NCBI RefSeq assembly: GCF_000189395.1 | Contig: NZ_AEPB01000043.1 | Span: 1-55,963 of the forward strand | Source: Planococcus donghaensis MPA1U2 | GTDB taxonomy: Bacteria > Bacillota > Bacilli > Bacillales_A > Planococcaceae | DNA length: 55,963 bases | Reading direction: 5' to 3' | Shown: piece by piece, positions 7,468-16,010 of the stretch | Position numbering within the stretch: the stretch's first letter is position 1 | Layout of the letters: every line of letters starts with the position of its first letter | Made by a program: the position numbers and the translations under genes | Notes under the pieces: generated by a model | What the model saw: the letters and a program-made list of their open reading frames with translations, nothing else | What the model was told of the DNA's origin: nothing | Databases searched by the model: none

Positions 7468-8163
7468 TTACTCCCATATAAACTTGTAGCCAAAACCTCG
7501 AACCGTTTGAATGAATTCTGGATTTGCTGGGTCTTTTTCAATTTTTTTACGTAGTTTGCTAATGTGTACTTTAACTGTCTGCACATCACCTTCAGAATAA
7601 TAGCCCCACACTTGATCGTATAATTGCTCAGCCGTCCAGACTCGATTTGGTGTCTGAGCTAATAGCAGCAATAATTGAAACTCTTTGTGGTAAAGCTTTA
7701 CTTGAGCTCCTTCCAAATACAGTTCACGAGCATCTACATGAATGTGGAGATCTTTGTATTTTAAAATGGTCAATTGATCTTCTACGTTATTTCTCCAACC
7801 GTTTCTCCGAAGAATTGCACGTATACGAGCCTCCAACTCATTAAAGTCAAAGGGCTTTGTAATATAATCATCCCCACCAGCTTCTAACCCTTGAATTTTA
7901 TAAACCAATTCTTTGCGGTAACTGACAAATAAAATGGGCAAAGTGGTTTTCAGACGAATTCTTCTGCATACTTCCAGTCCATCCATGCCCGGCATTTCAA
8001 CATCCAGTAAAATAAGATCAGGTTTTTCTTTTTCCAATAACGCTAATGCTTGAAATCCATCTTCTGCTTGCACAACTTCGTAACCTTTTTTAAGAAGAAA
8101 TAATCGCAGCAGTTCACGGATACCATCGTCATCTTCTACAATCATTATAGTCGCAGCATTCAT
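7468..8163 (-). CDS. OmpR/PhoB-family response regulator
   Basis: A 231-residue DNA-binding response regulator. The receiver domain (about 1-120) has the acidic pocket VEDDD (9-13), phospho-acceptor Asp54 in LLDVEMPG and Lys103 in TKPF. The winged helix (about 135-231) ends with the usual TVRGFGYKF. All signalling residues are intact. The gene starts 18 bases after the hybrid sensor kinase with AAAGGAGG, so the two are a cognate pair by position. Downstream lies a terminator and then the kinase operon with direct repeats of the type this family binds. Control of that operon is inference. Confidence 0.93.
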   Translation of the reverse strand: MNAATIMIVEDDDGIRELLRLFLLKKGYEVVQAEDGFQALALLEKEKPDLILLDVEMPGMDGLEVCRRIRLKTTLPILFVSYRKELVYKIQGLEAGGDDYITKPFDFNELEARIRAILRRNGWRNNVEDQLTILKYKDLHIHVDARELYLEGAQVKLYHKEFQLLLLLAQTPNRVWTAEQLYDQVWGYYSEGDVQTVKVHISKLRKKIEKDPANPEFIQTVRGFGYKFIWE

Positions 8164-8181
8164 CTGTCTTCCTCCTTTCCT

Positions 8182-11100
8182 CTATTGAAAAGTTAATGGC
8201 AGTACAATGATAAATTCGCTTCCTTGCCCTTCTGTACTGTCTGCCCAAATTTGTCCTTTATGCGCCAAAATAATTTCTTTAGCAATTGCCAGTCCAAGTC
8301 CGCTCCCTTTATAGTTAGCAGAATTATTGATTTTATAAAACCGTTCAAATATATGAGGTAATGATTCTTTCTTAATACCACTGCCATTATCTGCAATTCG
8401 AATAAAAAGCTCTCCATCGCAATCTTCATCTAAAAGAGCATTGTCGCTATCTTTAGCTAAAATTTCGATCATCAACGAAATTTTTCCATCTTCAGCAGAA
8501 GTATGCTTAACAGAGTTCCATAAAATATTGGATACTACTTGATCTAATCGATCTAAGTCTACTTTTAGTAATGTATGGGTAATACCATCTTGATTTTCTA
8601 TGCCCAAAAATTCAAAAGCTCGCCCACTTTGTGTAACGTCAGATGCCATTGATTCTACTAGCCTCGTTACCCACTCATCCAAGTTTCTTTCTACAAAACG
8701 CAAAGTCATATGTCCTGACTTGTATTCTGTCAACTCTACAAGATCTTCTGTAAGACGTTCTAGAAGTAATAGCTTTTTATGAATCATATCCAAATAACGC
8801 GGATTATTTTCTTCGATTAAACTTTCTTTAACTGCCTGGATATAACTATGAATCAAAGTAATCGGTGTACCTAATTCGTGTGAAATTGCGGATAACATTT
8901 CATTTCTAGATTTCTCAATTTCTTGTATTTCATCATTAACTGTTAACAAATTTAGGTTGGTGATTTCAAGCTCCATTGTTCGCTCTTTCACATTACGTTC
9001 CAGGAAAAAATTCAAATTGCTGATTTCCTGCGTTAAACTGCTGGTATTCGCTAAAGTTCCAACACGCAGTAAAAACTCTTCTTTATCACAAGGCTTTAGT
9101 AAATAATCATTGGCCCCAGCTATAAAGGCTTCCTTTTTTTCCTGAAGACTATCTACGTTGGACAACATTAAAATTGGCAACTCCGTTAAAGTAAATTCTA
9201 CACGGATGCGCCTGCACAATTCATCACCCGTCATATCGGTTAAGAATCCATCCATCACGATTAAATCTATGGGTTTATACGACAGTAGGTGCATAGCTGA
9301 CTGTCCATCCTCTGCCCCTATGGCGTGATAACCTTCTGCTGATAATTGACGAATTAATACGATTCGATTAATTTCCTGTGAGTCGATGACAAGAATGTGC
9401 AACTCTTTGCTAGATGAGTGTTGTTTCATGATTGACTCAGCTAGCTGCGGAGCTGTCATCTCTTTAGTGATTGACTCATAATTTTTTATAAGTGTTACTG
9501 AACCATCCTCTTTTTGTAACGGGACGGTAAAGCTGAATAGTGAGCCAACTCCTTCTTGTGACTCAACGTTTATTTTGCCACCTTGAAGCTCTACTAAATT
9601 TTTAGTAATTTTCAATCCCATGCCATGATTTTCATACGTTTTCCCTTTTGATATATCCCACTCAAATAATGTTGGAATCTTTTCTTCTTTTATACCTATC
9701 CCCGTGTCTTTTACTAAAATTTCTAGTTTTTCTCCTAAAACACGAGCTGATACAACAATTTCTCCTTCATGCGTATGACGAATCGAATTGTCGACCAGAT
9801 TGTATAAAATCTGTTGCAAACGATCTGCATCTGCAACGACTTTAGGCAATGTAGATGGAATAGTATGATATAGCGTTACCGATTCTGTTCGAAGCAAGGG
9901 GCGACAAAGTGCTAAAACTTCGTTGCATAACTCATCCACCGCTAGAGCTTTAACATGAATGTGCGACAAATCTGGTTTATGTTTTGAAGAATTGAGGAGC
10001 TCATTTACTAAATGCGCCATATTTTTTCCATTTGTCACTAAATCATTTAATTGATTCATCATAGTAGGTGTGATTTTTCCATTAGCTGATGCCCGGAGCG
10101 TTTCTGCAATGCCGATCATGCCGTATAGAGGTGTTCTTAAGCCGCTTGATGTATGCGCTAATAATTCCTCTTTTCGTTTATTGGCATTTTTGAGTGCTTC
10201 TATTTTCATCAATTGACGTTCATTTGCTTGACGCTCAAGTAGTTCATGTTTCTCAAGTTGTGCTTTTTCTTTTGAAAATAATGCTTTTGCAGTAAGCAAG
10301 ATAATCAGGTAACTACAGAAACAAAGGAGATATTGAACAGTTTCAGCATAAGGCAAAATTGCTGCAGCCGTTAAAAAGGAAATAACGAGGATAGTAATGG
10401 CTAACAATAAAGCTGCAACATATGGGCTAATGTAAGAAACTCTTTTGTTCCAAGCATATAGAGTCGCACTTAAAGACAACACTATAACTAGAGCTGCTAA
10501 TGCAAATAGCATGGCGCATGCTACTGTATAGGTAAAAAAAGAAAGAATGAATGAAATTAAGATGTAAACTCCTGTCACCTTGGTCATTTTTGAAAGCCAG
10601 GATAATTCAAGCACATTTGCTAAAAGTTCTTTAGTAAGCAAGATAAGCATTAAACTTACTGTACCGAAAGTAACTAAAATGGTTTGTCCATACCACCATT
10701 CTACATCCGGCCAAATATAGGAAAAGCTCCACCCTTTCCAAGAAGAAGAGGCAACTAGCACTGAAAAAGCTAAAAAGATGAGGTAAAGAAAGCTGACTTG
10801 TCGAGAAGTTCTATACCATTTAATGCACCATAAACAAAAAATGAGGCATAGCCCGCTGATTAATCCGATTAATGCCATTGTCTGGTTAGATTTTGTGTTG
10901 AATGCTGTATGTTCCCAAATTGTCAAAGGAAGATGCATGCCGCCTTGTGATTCTACTCTCATATAAAATGTATTTCCGTTCTCATTCGGTAGAACTAATT
11001 TGAAAACAGGAGGCTGTTTTGAATACACACCTTCTGAAGCTGTCTGTCCATTACTTAATACAATAGAAGAATATTCTCCAGAAGGTTCTGGAGAATATAG

Positions 11101-11472
11101 AATCGCATTATCAACAAAGGCGTTTGCAAGTTCAAGTAGCCATTCTTCGTTTTTTGAATTGTTTTCCACAGTAAATCTCACCCAATAAACATCAGAATAA
11201 AATCCCCCATTTGGAACTCCCTTTTCATTTTGAACAAACTTCCAACTTCCAGGAGGATCTAACAAGTCTTCTAAGTCGTATGTCCCTTTTGGATCTTTCA
11301 GAATCTGAAGATTTTCTGATAGAGAGACTTTGCTAATAGTGTCATTTAATCGAACCGTCTCTTCATGACTATCGGCGCTTACTATTTTTTCATTGGCGAG
11401 GACTGAGAAAAAAATCCAAAAAACACAAAAAAGCTGAATAATCATCAAAATTTTCGAATGTGTTTTCTTCAT
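8182..11472 (-). CDS. 7TMR-DISM hybrid sensor kinase with two kinase cores
   Basis: Large membrane sensor of 1096 residues. In order: signal peptide (about 1-33), extracellular carbohydrate-binding-like DISMED2 domain (about 40-190), seven membrane helices (about 198-400), HisKA 1 and ATPase 1 (430-652), receiver with Asp741 and Lys793 (691-805), coiled coil (about 810-855), then HisKA 2 with His865 in SHELGTP and ATPase 2 ending at 1096. In HisKA 1 the usual TSHELRTPL reads TSSGLRTPL: the phospho-acceptor His is Ser443 and the following Glu is Gly444, although both ATP sites keep N, G1 and G2 boxes. The first core probably cannot be phosphorylated and may act as a regulatory ATPase or dimer module. 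Ribosome site GAGGTGAGG precedes the ATG. It is co-transcribed with the response regulator. Confidence 0.92.
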   Translation of the reverse strand: MKKTHSKILMIIQLFCVFWIFFSVLANEKIVSADSHEETVRLNDTISKVSLSENLQILKDPKGTYDLEDLLDPPGSWKFVQNEKGVPNGGFYSDVYWVRFTVENNSKNEEWLLELANAFVDNAILYSPEPSGEYSSIVLSNGQTASEGVYSKQPPVFKLVLPNENGNTFYMRVESQGGMHLPLTIWEHTAFNTKSNQTMALIGLISGLCLIFCLWCIKWYRTSRQVSFLYLIFLAFSVLVASSSWKGWSFSYIWPDVEWWYGQTILVTFGTVSLMLILLTKELLANVLELSWLSKMTKVTGVYILISFILSFFTYTVACAMLFALAALVIVLSLSATLYAWNKRVSYISPYVAALLLAITILVISFLTAAAILPYAETVQYLLCFCSYLIILLTAKALFSKEKAQLEKHELLERQANERQLMKIEALKNANKRKEELLAHTSSGLRTPLYGMIGIAETLRASANGKITPTMMNQLNDLVTNGKNMAHLVNELLNSSKHKPDLSHIHVKALAVDELCNEVLALCRPLLRTESVTLYHTIPSTLPKVVADADRLQQILYNLVDNSIRHTHEGEIVVSARVLGEKLEILVKDTGIGIKEEKIPTLFEWDISKGKTYENHGMGLKITKNLVELQGGKINVESQEGVGSLFSFTVPLQKEDGSVTLIKNYESITKEMTAPQLAESIMKQHSSSKELHILVIDSQEINRIVLIRQLSAEGYHAIGAEDGQSAMHLLSYKPIDLIVMDGFLTDMTGDELCRRIRVEFTLTELPILMLSNVDSLQEKKEAFIAGANDYLLKPCDKEEFLLRVGTLANTSSLTQEISNLNFFLERNVKERTMELEITNLNLLTVNDEIQEIEKSRNEMLSAISHELGTPITLIHSYIQAVKESLIEENNPRYLDMIHKKLLLLERLTEDLVELTEYKSGHMTLRFVERNLDEWVTRLVESMASDVTQSGRAFEFLGIENQDGITHTLLKVDLDRLDQVVSNILWNSVKHTSAEDGKISLMIEILAKDSDNALLDEDCDGELFIRIADNGSGIKKESLPHIFERFYKINNSANYKGSGLGLAIAKEIILAHKGQIWADSTEGQGSEFIIVLPLTFQ

Positions 11473-11778
11473 TTCCTCACCTCAACTAGTTAAAAAACCT
11501 TATTATTTGAATCATATAGTAAATTTTTTCTCTGCCTACAATAGTAAGGATACATATAGCATCTTATTACTATAAATAAGTGGTAATAAGGTATATATAA
11601 TTACAAAAACGACCATTATTTGTATTTTAAATGGTATTAATGATTTAACAAAATCATACCATTTTTCATATTAAAAGAAAACTTATTTCGTTTCTGAAAA
11701 TTCAAACACAGCTTGATCTTTAACGTAATTTTGTAACACTTCGTTAACTGTCAACAAAAAAACATGAACCTAATTGGT
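11473..11778. other. Intergenic region upstream of hybrid sensor gene
   Basis: About 300 AT-rich bases between the diguanylate cyclase gene and the sensor gene. It should hold the sensor promoter, but no box pair stands out. It contains an imperfect palindrome (11629-11664) and the terminator of the cyclase gene (11755-11784). I see no coding potential. Confidence 0.5.
11629..11664. promoter_or_regulatory. Imperfect palindrome upstream of sensor gene
   Basis: Arms AAATGGT and ATGATTT on the left face AAATCAT and ACCATTT on the right, with a small bulge and a 4-base loop. It lies about 165 bases upstream of the sensor ATG. It could be an operator or a weak terminator; there is no gene on the plus strand for it to terminate. 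Confidence 0.35.
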
Positions 11779-11784
11779 TCATGC
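11755..11784 (-). terminator. Terminator of diguanylate cyclase gene
   Basis: Perfect 8-bp stem CATGAACC (11763-11770) / GGTTCATG (11776-11783) followed on the minus strand by eight T. It overlaps the last codons of the gene. Confidence 0.88.
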
Positions 11785-13452
11785 TGGACTTACTTGAAAT
11801 GAATTTTTTTCCTGCCGTTTTGCTTTATACATAGCTAAATCTGCTCGCTTCATCATAGTTGAAATAGACACTCCCTCTTCAGGAGCCATCGTAATACCCA
11901 TGCTAATGGATATCTCAAAAGATAAATCCTGTACGATAATTGGCATCTTCATTGCTTGGTAGATAACATCAGCTATTTTTGTCACCTGCTCTTTGCTCTC
12001 TATCTCAGTTAAAAGAACAATAAACTCATCTCCACCTAAACGAGCAGCGATATTTTCTCCAAGTATGCAGTGATTTAAGCGCTTTCCAAATTCTTGAATA
12101 ACCCCATCGCCAACTTCGTGTCCCCATTGATCATTGATCTGTTTAAAATCATCGATATCTAAAATAAGAACAGCCAATTTTTCCCGGCTTTCATTGCTCA
12201 TTTCTAACCTTTTAGTTGCATACTCCTGGAAATAACGACGATTTGGCAATTCTGTCAAGGTATCGATATAGGCAAAATGTTTGAGTTGATTTTCGTATTC
12301 TTTTTGAATCGAAATGTCTCTTGCGACGATCACCATATGATTGAATTTATTATCTTCTCCTAAAACAGGAGTCCCCGCTACTTCTGTCCATATCCATCCT
12401 CTATTTTTATGCAATAAACGAAGCTGCTCACGAAACGTAATGCTATTTTTAGCAGCATGATCAAAACTACTGCCAACTCGTTTAATATCATCAGCATGAA
12501 TTTGATAATAAGCTTTCTTTTGAACAATTGACTCAGCTTTAAAACCAAATATATTTTCAGAGGATGGCGACACATATAGATATTGTCTATTTTGATCCAT
12601 CAAGACAATGACATCGTGAACATTTTCAGCAATAATTTGAAAGTTTTCTTCCCCTGCCTTGTAAAGTCCCGAGATTTCATCTAATTCGGTCATGTCTTTT
12701 GCAGACATATAAAACCCTGTAATCATTCCTTTTACATTGATTGGGATAAACTTCACTAAACAAGATATCAACTGCTCAGATTTGTTAGCGATTCGAAGAC
12801 GTTCGTCTTTCATTTCCCCTACCTTTGACAGCTGAAAATGTTCTTTTGCTAGTTTTCGATCTTCCACACTGATCAAGCGTACAAAATTTTCTTCTAACAA
12901 CTCTTCCTTCGTGTATCCACTAAGTTCTAAGCTTGAAGAGTTACCTCCTATAATTCGCCCATTAAAATCTAATGTGAATATAGCACTCGCATTGCTATCA
13001 AATAAGGATTGGTAACGCGCACTACTTTCTTCAAGTCGAGCGTGAACCTCTTTACTTTCTAACAAAGCTCTTTTTTCATTTGTAATATCTTTTACTAGAC
13101 TAACAACATGCGTACATTCTCCCGTTTCATCGCACAGTGGAGTAAGTAACGTCTCCGAATATAACAACTTATTTTCTTTAGAATAAAAAGAGTCTTCATA
13201 GCTCGTTTTTTTCTTTGTTTCAACTACTGCTTTGTATTTATCATATAAAAAGTTGGCCATTTCTTTGGAACAAACTTCGCTAAATGCCTTGCCCATAGCA
13301 TCAGAAGTTAAACCCGTTTTTTCTACTACTGCCTGGTTAAAAAAGTCATATGTGAAAGAGTCGGCTTCATCAACTTTTACAACGAATACCATTTCTTTAA
13401 TTCCTTCCATCAATATACGCATAAAAGATAATGAAGCTGTTTCTTCCACCAT
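11779..13452 (-). CDS. PAS-sensor diguanylate cyclase (GGDEF)
   Basis: Cytosolic protein of 557 residues with three PAS-type sensor segments (about 10-130, 145-265 and 275-385) followed by a GGDEF domain that makes cyclic di-GMP from GTP. The active-site loop is an intact GGDEF (about residue 473). The product-inhibition I-site RxxD expected just upstream is absent (the segment reads GENIAARL), so feedback inhibition is probably lost. There is no EAL domain and no membrane segment. The ATG at 13452 is chosen because AGGAGG ends 7 bases before it; the upstream in-frame TTG (13485) has no ribosome site. The signal sensed is unknown. The gene stands alone in its transcription unit. Confidence 0.93.
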   Translation of the reverse strand: MVEETASLSFMRILMEGIKEMVFVVKVDEADSFTYDFFNQAVVEKTGLTSDAMGKAFSEVCSKEMANFLYDKYKAVVETKKKTSYEDSFYSKENKLLYSETLLTPLCDETGECTHVVSLVKDITNEKRALLESKEVHARLEESSARYQSLFDSNASAIFTLDFNGRIIGGNSSSLELSGYTKEELLEENFVRLISVEDRKLAKEHFQLSKVGEMKDERLRIANKSEQLISCLVKFIPINVKGMITGFYMSAKDMTELDEISGLYKAGEENFQIIAENVHDVIVLMDQNRQYLYVSPSSENIFGFKAESIVQKKAYYQIHADDIKRVGSSFDHAAKNSITFREQLRLLHKNRGWIWTEVAGTPVLGEDNKFNHMVIVARDISIQKEYENQLKHFAYIDTLTELPNRRYFQEYATKRLEMSNESREKLAVLILDIDDFKQINDQWGHEVGDGVIQEFGKRLNHCILGENIAARLGGDEFIVLLTEIESKEQVTKIADVIYQAMKMPIIVQDLSFEISISMGITMAPEEGVSISTMMKRADLAMYKAKRQEKNSFQVSPA

Positions 13453-13666
13453 AGCTTTACCTCCTGAATACTTAAAAATTTCCAATTCCTTTGAATTCTC
13501 TTTTAATAGTATAACAGAAGAAATTTTGGATTGAATCGATAGTCCTTACTTTTTTCTATTAAATCAATAAAACATAGTTTTATAGAATCAGAACTGGTTT
13601 CTATGCATACACCTACTCTTATTATTTTTACTATGGAAGTCTGCATTTGTTCACAAGGTGCTCTTC

Positions 13667-13695
13667 TGTCATTGATAATAATTATTGTATATAAT
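13667..13695 (+). promoter_or_regulatory. Promoter with Fur-like box ahead of NRDE gene
   Basis: A consensus -10 TATAAT (13690-13695) has a CTGTCA -35 at 18-bp spacing (13666-13671). Between them lies TGATAATAATTATTG (13673-13687), which matches the Bacillus Fur 7-1-7 consensus TGATAATNATTATCA at 12 of 14 defined positions. Binding there would block the promoter. The AT-rich background raises the chance of a coincidental match. Confidence 0.5.
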
Positions 13696-13716
13696 AAATC
13701 AAAAAGGGGATAAGTT

Positions 13717-14475
13717 ATGTGCTTGATAAACCTGCAATTTCGAAATCACCCAAGCTATAAATTGATCATCGCCGCTAATCGTGATGAATTTTATAGTCGT
13801 CCTGCAGCTCCTGCTCATTTTTGGAAGGATGAACCTTCCATATTGGCTGGTCGCGATTTGACACAGTTAGGAACATGGTTAGGCGTTACGAAGCAGGGGC
13901 GCATTGCCGCTTTGACAAACTTTAGAGATCCGACTAATTTAGAAGCAGGCCCTTTATCAAGAGGAGCTGTTGTTAAAGATTTTTTAGCTAATAAAAGTTC
14001 TCCAGAAGACTACTTACAGTCGATTGATCCAAAGCAATACGCCGGCTTCAACCTTATTGTAGGGGATGCTGAAAAATTAGTTTACTACAACAACATTCAA
14101 AATGAATCTTACGAGATTCCCCCAGGTACCCATGCTCTCAGCAACCATTTTTTGAATACACCATGGCCAAAGGTTACAAAAGGCAAAGAAAATCTTGCTT
14201 CCTATATGGCCCAAACAGAAGAGGCTGATTTAGAAGAGCTCTTTACGATTTTGGCAGATGCGGATCATGCACCCGATACACATCTTCCCGATAGCGGAGT
14301 CGGCTTAGACTTAGAACGAATGTTATCGCCTATTTTTATTAAAACTCCTGATTATGGTACACGCTCTGCAACTGTTGTTTTAGTTTCCCATGATAATACA
14401 CTTACCTTTGTTGAAAGAAATTTCGATAAAGGTAAATTTAAAGAAGATCATCAATTTAATTTCAAGATCAATTAG
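13717..14475 (+). CDS. NRDE/TANGO2 family protein
   Basis: A 252-residue cytosolic protein of the NRDE (TANGO2) family. The conserved Cys2 after Met1 and the family signature ANRDEFYSRP (about 20-29) are intact, followed by WLGVTKQGRIAALTNFRDP. The family spans bacteria to humans. Eukaryotic members (TANGO2, worm HRG-9) have been linked to haem trafficking; the bacterial role is not settled. Length matches the family. The gene has its own promoter containing a Fur-like box and ends at a strong bidirectional terminator, so it is monocistronic. Iron regulation would fit a role in haem or iron metabolism, but that is inference. Ribosome site AAGGGGA lies 6 bases before ATG. Confidence 0.88.
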   Translation: MCLINLQFRNHPSYKLIIAANRDEFYSRPAAPAHFWKDEPSILAGRDLTQLGTWLGVTKQGRIAALTNFRDPTNLEAGPLSRGAVVKDFLANKSSPEDYLQSIDPKQYAGFNLIVGDAEKLVYYNNIQNESYEIPPGTHALSNHFLNTPWPKVTKGKENLASYMAQTEEADLEELFTILADADHAPDTHLPDSGVGLDLERMLSPIFIKTPDYGTRSATVVLVSHDNTLTFVERNFDKGKFKEDHQFNFKIN

Positions 14476-14497
14476 GTGGATTACTATTCCACTCAAA

Positions 14498-14539
14498 CTA
14501 AAGAGCAACGCCAATCAAATGATTGGCGTTGCTCTTTAG
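14498..14539. terminator. Bidirectional terminator
   Basis: Perfect 19-bp stem (14498-14516 / 14521-14539) with loop AAAT between two convergent genes. The right arm overlaps the stop codon of the acetyltransferase gene. Both strands have short T-rich tails. Confidence 0.85.
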
Positions 14540-14955
14540 TTTAGCTCTTTATACATATAATAATGCGTATACCCTTTAGGAAAATCTTCTAATTTCCCCA
14601 TCTCTTTAAATCCTAATCGTTTATAAAACTCTGGTGCTTGAAAGCTGAATGTTTCTAGACGGATAAAGCGGCAGCCCTTTTTAATCGCTACCCCTTCTGC
14701 TTCACGGATTAATTCTTGTCCTTTTCCTAATCCACGTAACGACTCATCGACCCATAAGATATCGACAAAAAAACATTCCCAATCAATATGACCTACAAGA
14801 CCTCCAAGTATATTTTCTTCATCATCTTTTAAAATGAGGTTAATTTTTTCTTCTTCCGTGTAAGCTACTTTCCCTTTGTTATGTTTAATTAATTGGTACT
14901 TTATAAAACATGTTTCTTCTTCTTGATAGCCCGTATGCAAAGTTAAACGAGTCAT
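14536..14955 (-). CDS. GNAT-family N-acetyltransferase
   Basis: A small acetyltransferase of 139 residues that would transfer an acetyl group from acetyl-CoA to an unknown amine. The acetyl-CoA binding motif appears as RGLGKGQELIREAE (about 79-92), followed by the C-terminal FYKRLGFKEMG typical of the fold. The substrate is not predictable. The start at 14955 is favoured because AGAGGTG lies 6 bases upstream; the in-frame GTG at 14964 overlaps that ribosome site. It is convergent with the NRDE gene and divergent from uvsE. Confidence 0.85.
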   Translation of the reverse strand: MTRLTLHTGYQEEETCFIKYQLIKHNKGKVAYTEEEKINLILKDDEENILGGLVGHIDWECFFVDILWVDESLRGLGKGQELIREAEGVAIKKGCRFIRLETFSFQAPEFYKRLGFKEMGKLEDFPKGYTHYYMYKELN

Positions 14956-15104
14956 GTTACTCACCTCTTCTTTAAATGTGCTTTACTATAAACTAGTATA
15001 CCTCGCTTGTTATGGCACTCACTATACAATTACTGGATTTATCGAAAGAATAGGAATGCAGAAGGTAGAGAAAGGGTATACGTTGAAGAAGGAGTTGAAA
15101 ATGC

Positions 15105-15977
15105 ATGAGATTAGGCTATGCCTGCATGAACACAGAATTGAAAACCGTATTTAAAACTTTGCGTGTAGCAACTGCAGAAGCAGAAGGTACTGACAAAATA
15201 AAAGAATTGACGCTAAAAAATTTAAACACCACACTTGAAGTCATCCATTGGAATTTAGAACACGATATTTATTTTTACCGAGCTTCTAGCTCAATTGTTC
15301 CGCTTTCCACTCATCCCATCAATGACTGGATATGGTGGGATGATCCGGACGTATTAGCCATCACAGAAGAAATTCGATCTTTTGTCGAAATGCACAATAT
15401 GAGAATTTCCGTTCATCCCGGTCAATACACCGTCATTAATTCACCAAAACCTGAAGTTGTTCGAAAATCTATAGAAGATCTTGAGTATCATGACAAACTC
15501 ATTCAATTGCTAGGTGGCACTGACATCATTCTCCATACCGGTGGCGCATATGGTGATAAAGAAGTTGCCAAACAGCGCTTTGCTGATGTTTACCTTGAAT
15601 TATCCCCTAGTATTCGCCAGCGATTGCGCTTAGAAAACGATGATAAAACCTACACGGTGCGTGACGTTTTAGATGTTCATCGTATGTGCGGTGTGCCTAT
15701 CTGCTTTGATATCCATCATCATAATTGCAATAATGATGGAGAATCTGTAGATTTTAAAGAAATTCTTACTACTTGGCAAGGATACGGTAAGCCGAAGGTT
15801 CATATTAGTACAGGAAAAGAAGGATTTACAGACCTTCGCCATCATAATATGGTGTCTGAAACCGACTTCCAAGAGTTATTGCTTGTATTAAATGGCATCG
15901 ATGCCGATATTATGTTCGAAGCTAAACTAAAAGAACAATCTGTTCTTCCTTTTATCCATCAATTTACTAATAAATAA
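15105..15977 (+). CDS. uvsE: UV damage endonuclease UvsE
   Basis: A TIM-barrel endonuclease of 290 residues that nicks DNA 5' to UV photoproducts and starts alternative excision repair. Family features: N-terminal MRLGYACMN, the SVHPGQYTVINSP segment (about residue 103), ILHTGGAYGDK, RLENDDKTYT and FDIHHHNCN, which supply the metal-binding His/Asp/Glu residues. Length is normal. ATG at 15105 follows AAGGAG by 10 bases. An overlapping ATG at 15101 opens a short alternative frame and is rejected. Monocistronic, closed by a bidirectional terminator shared with the sensor kinase gene. Confidence 0.93.
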   Translation: MRLGYACMNTELKTVFKTLRVATAEAEGTDKIKELTLKNLNTTLEVIHWNLEHDIYFYRASSSIVPLSTHPINDWIWWDDPDVLAITEEIRSFVEMHNMRISVHPGQYTVINSPKPEVVRKSIEDLEYHDKLIQLLGGTDIILHTGGAYGDKEVAKQRFADVYLELSPSIRQRLRLENDDKTYTVRDVLDVHRMCGVPICFDIHHHNCNNDGESVDFKEILTTWQGYGKPKVHISTGKEGFTDLRHHNMVSETDFQELLLVLNGIDADIMFEAKLKEQSVLPFIHQFTNK

Positions 15978-16010
15978 ACCAGCATCCTCTTCGGAGGACG
16001 CTGGTTTATT
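15973..16010. terminator. Bidirectional terminator
   Basis: Stem AATAAACCAGC / GCTGGTTTATT with an inner CCTC/GAGG stem and tetraloop TTCG, between convergent uvsE and the sensor kinase gene. It overlaps both gene ends. Confidence 0.88.
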
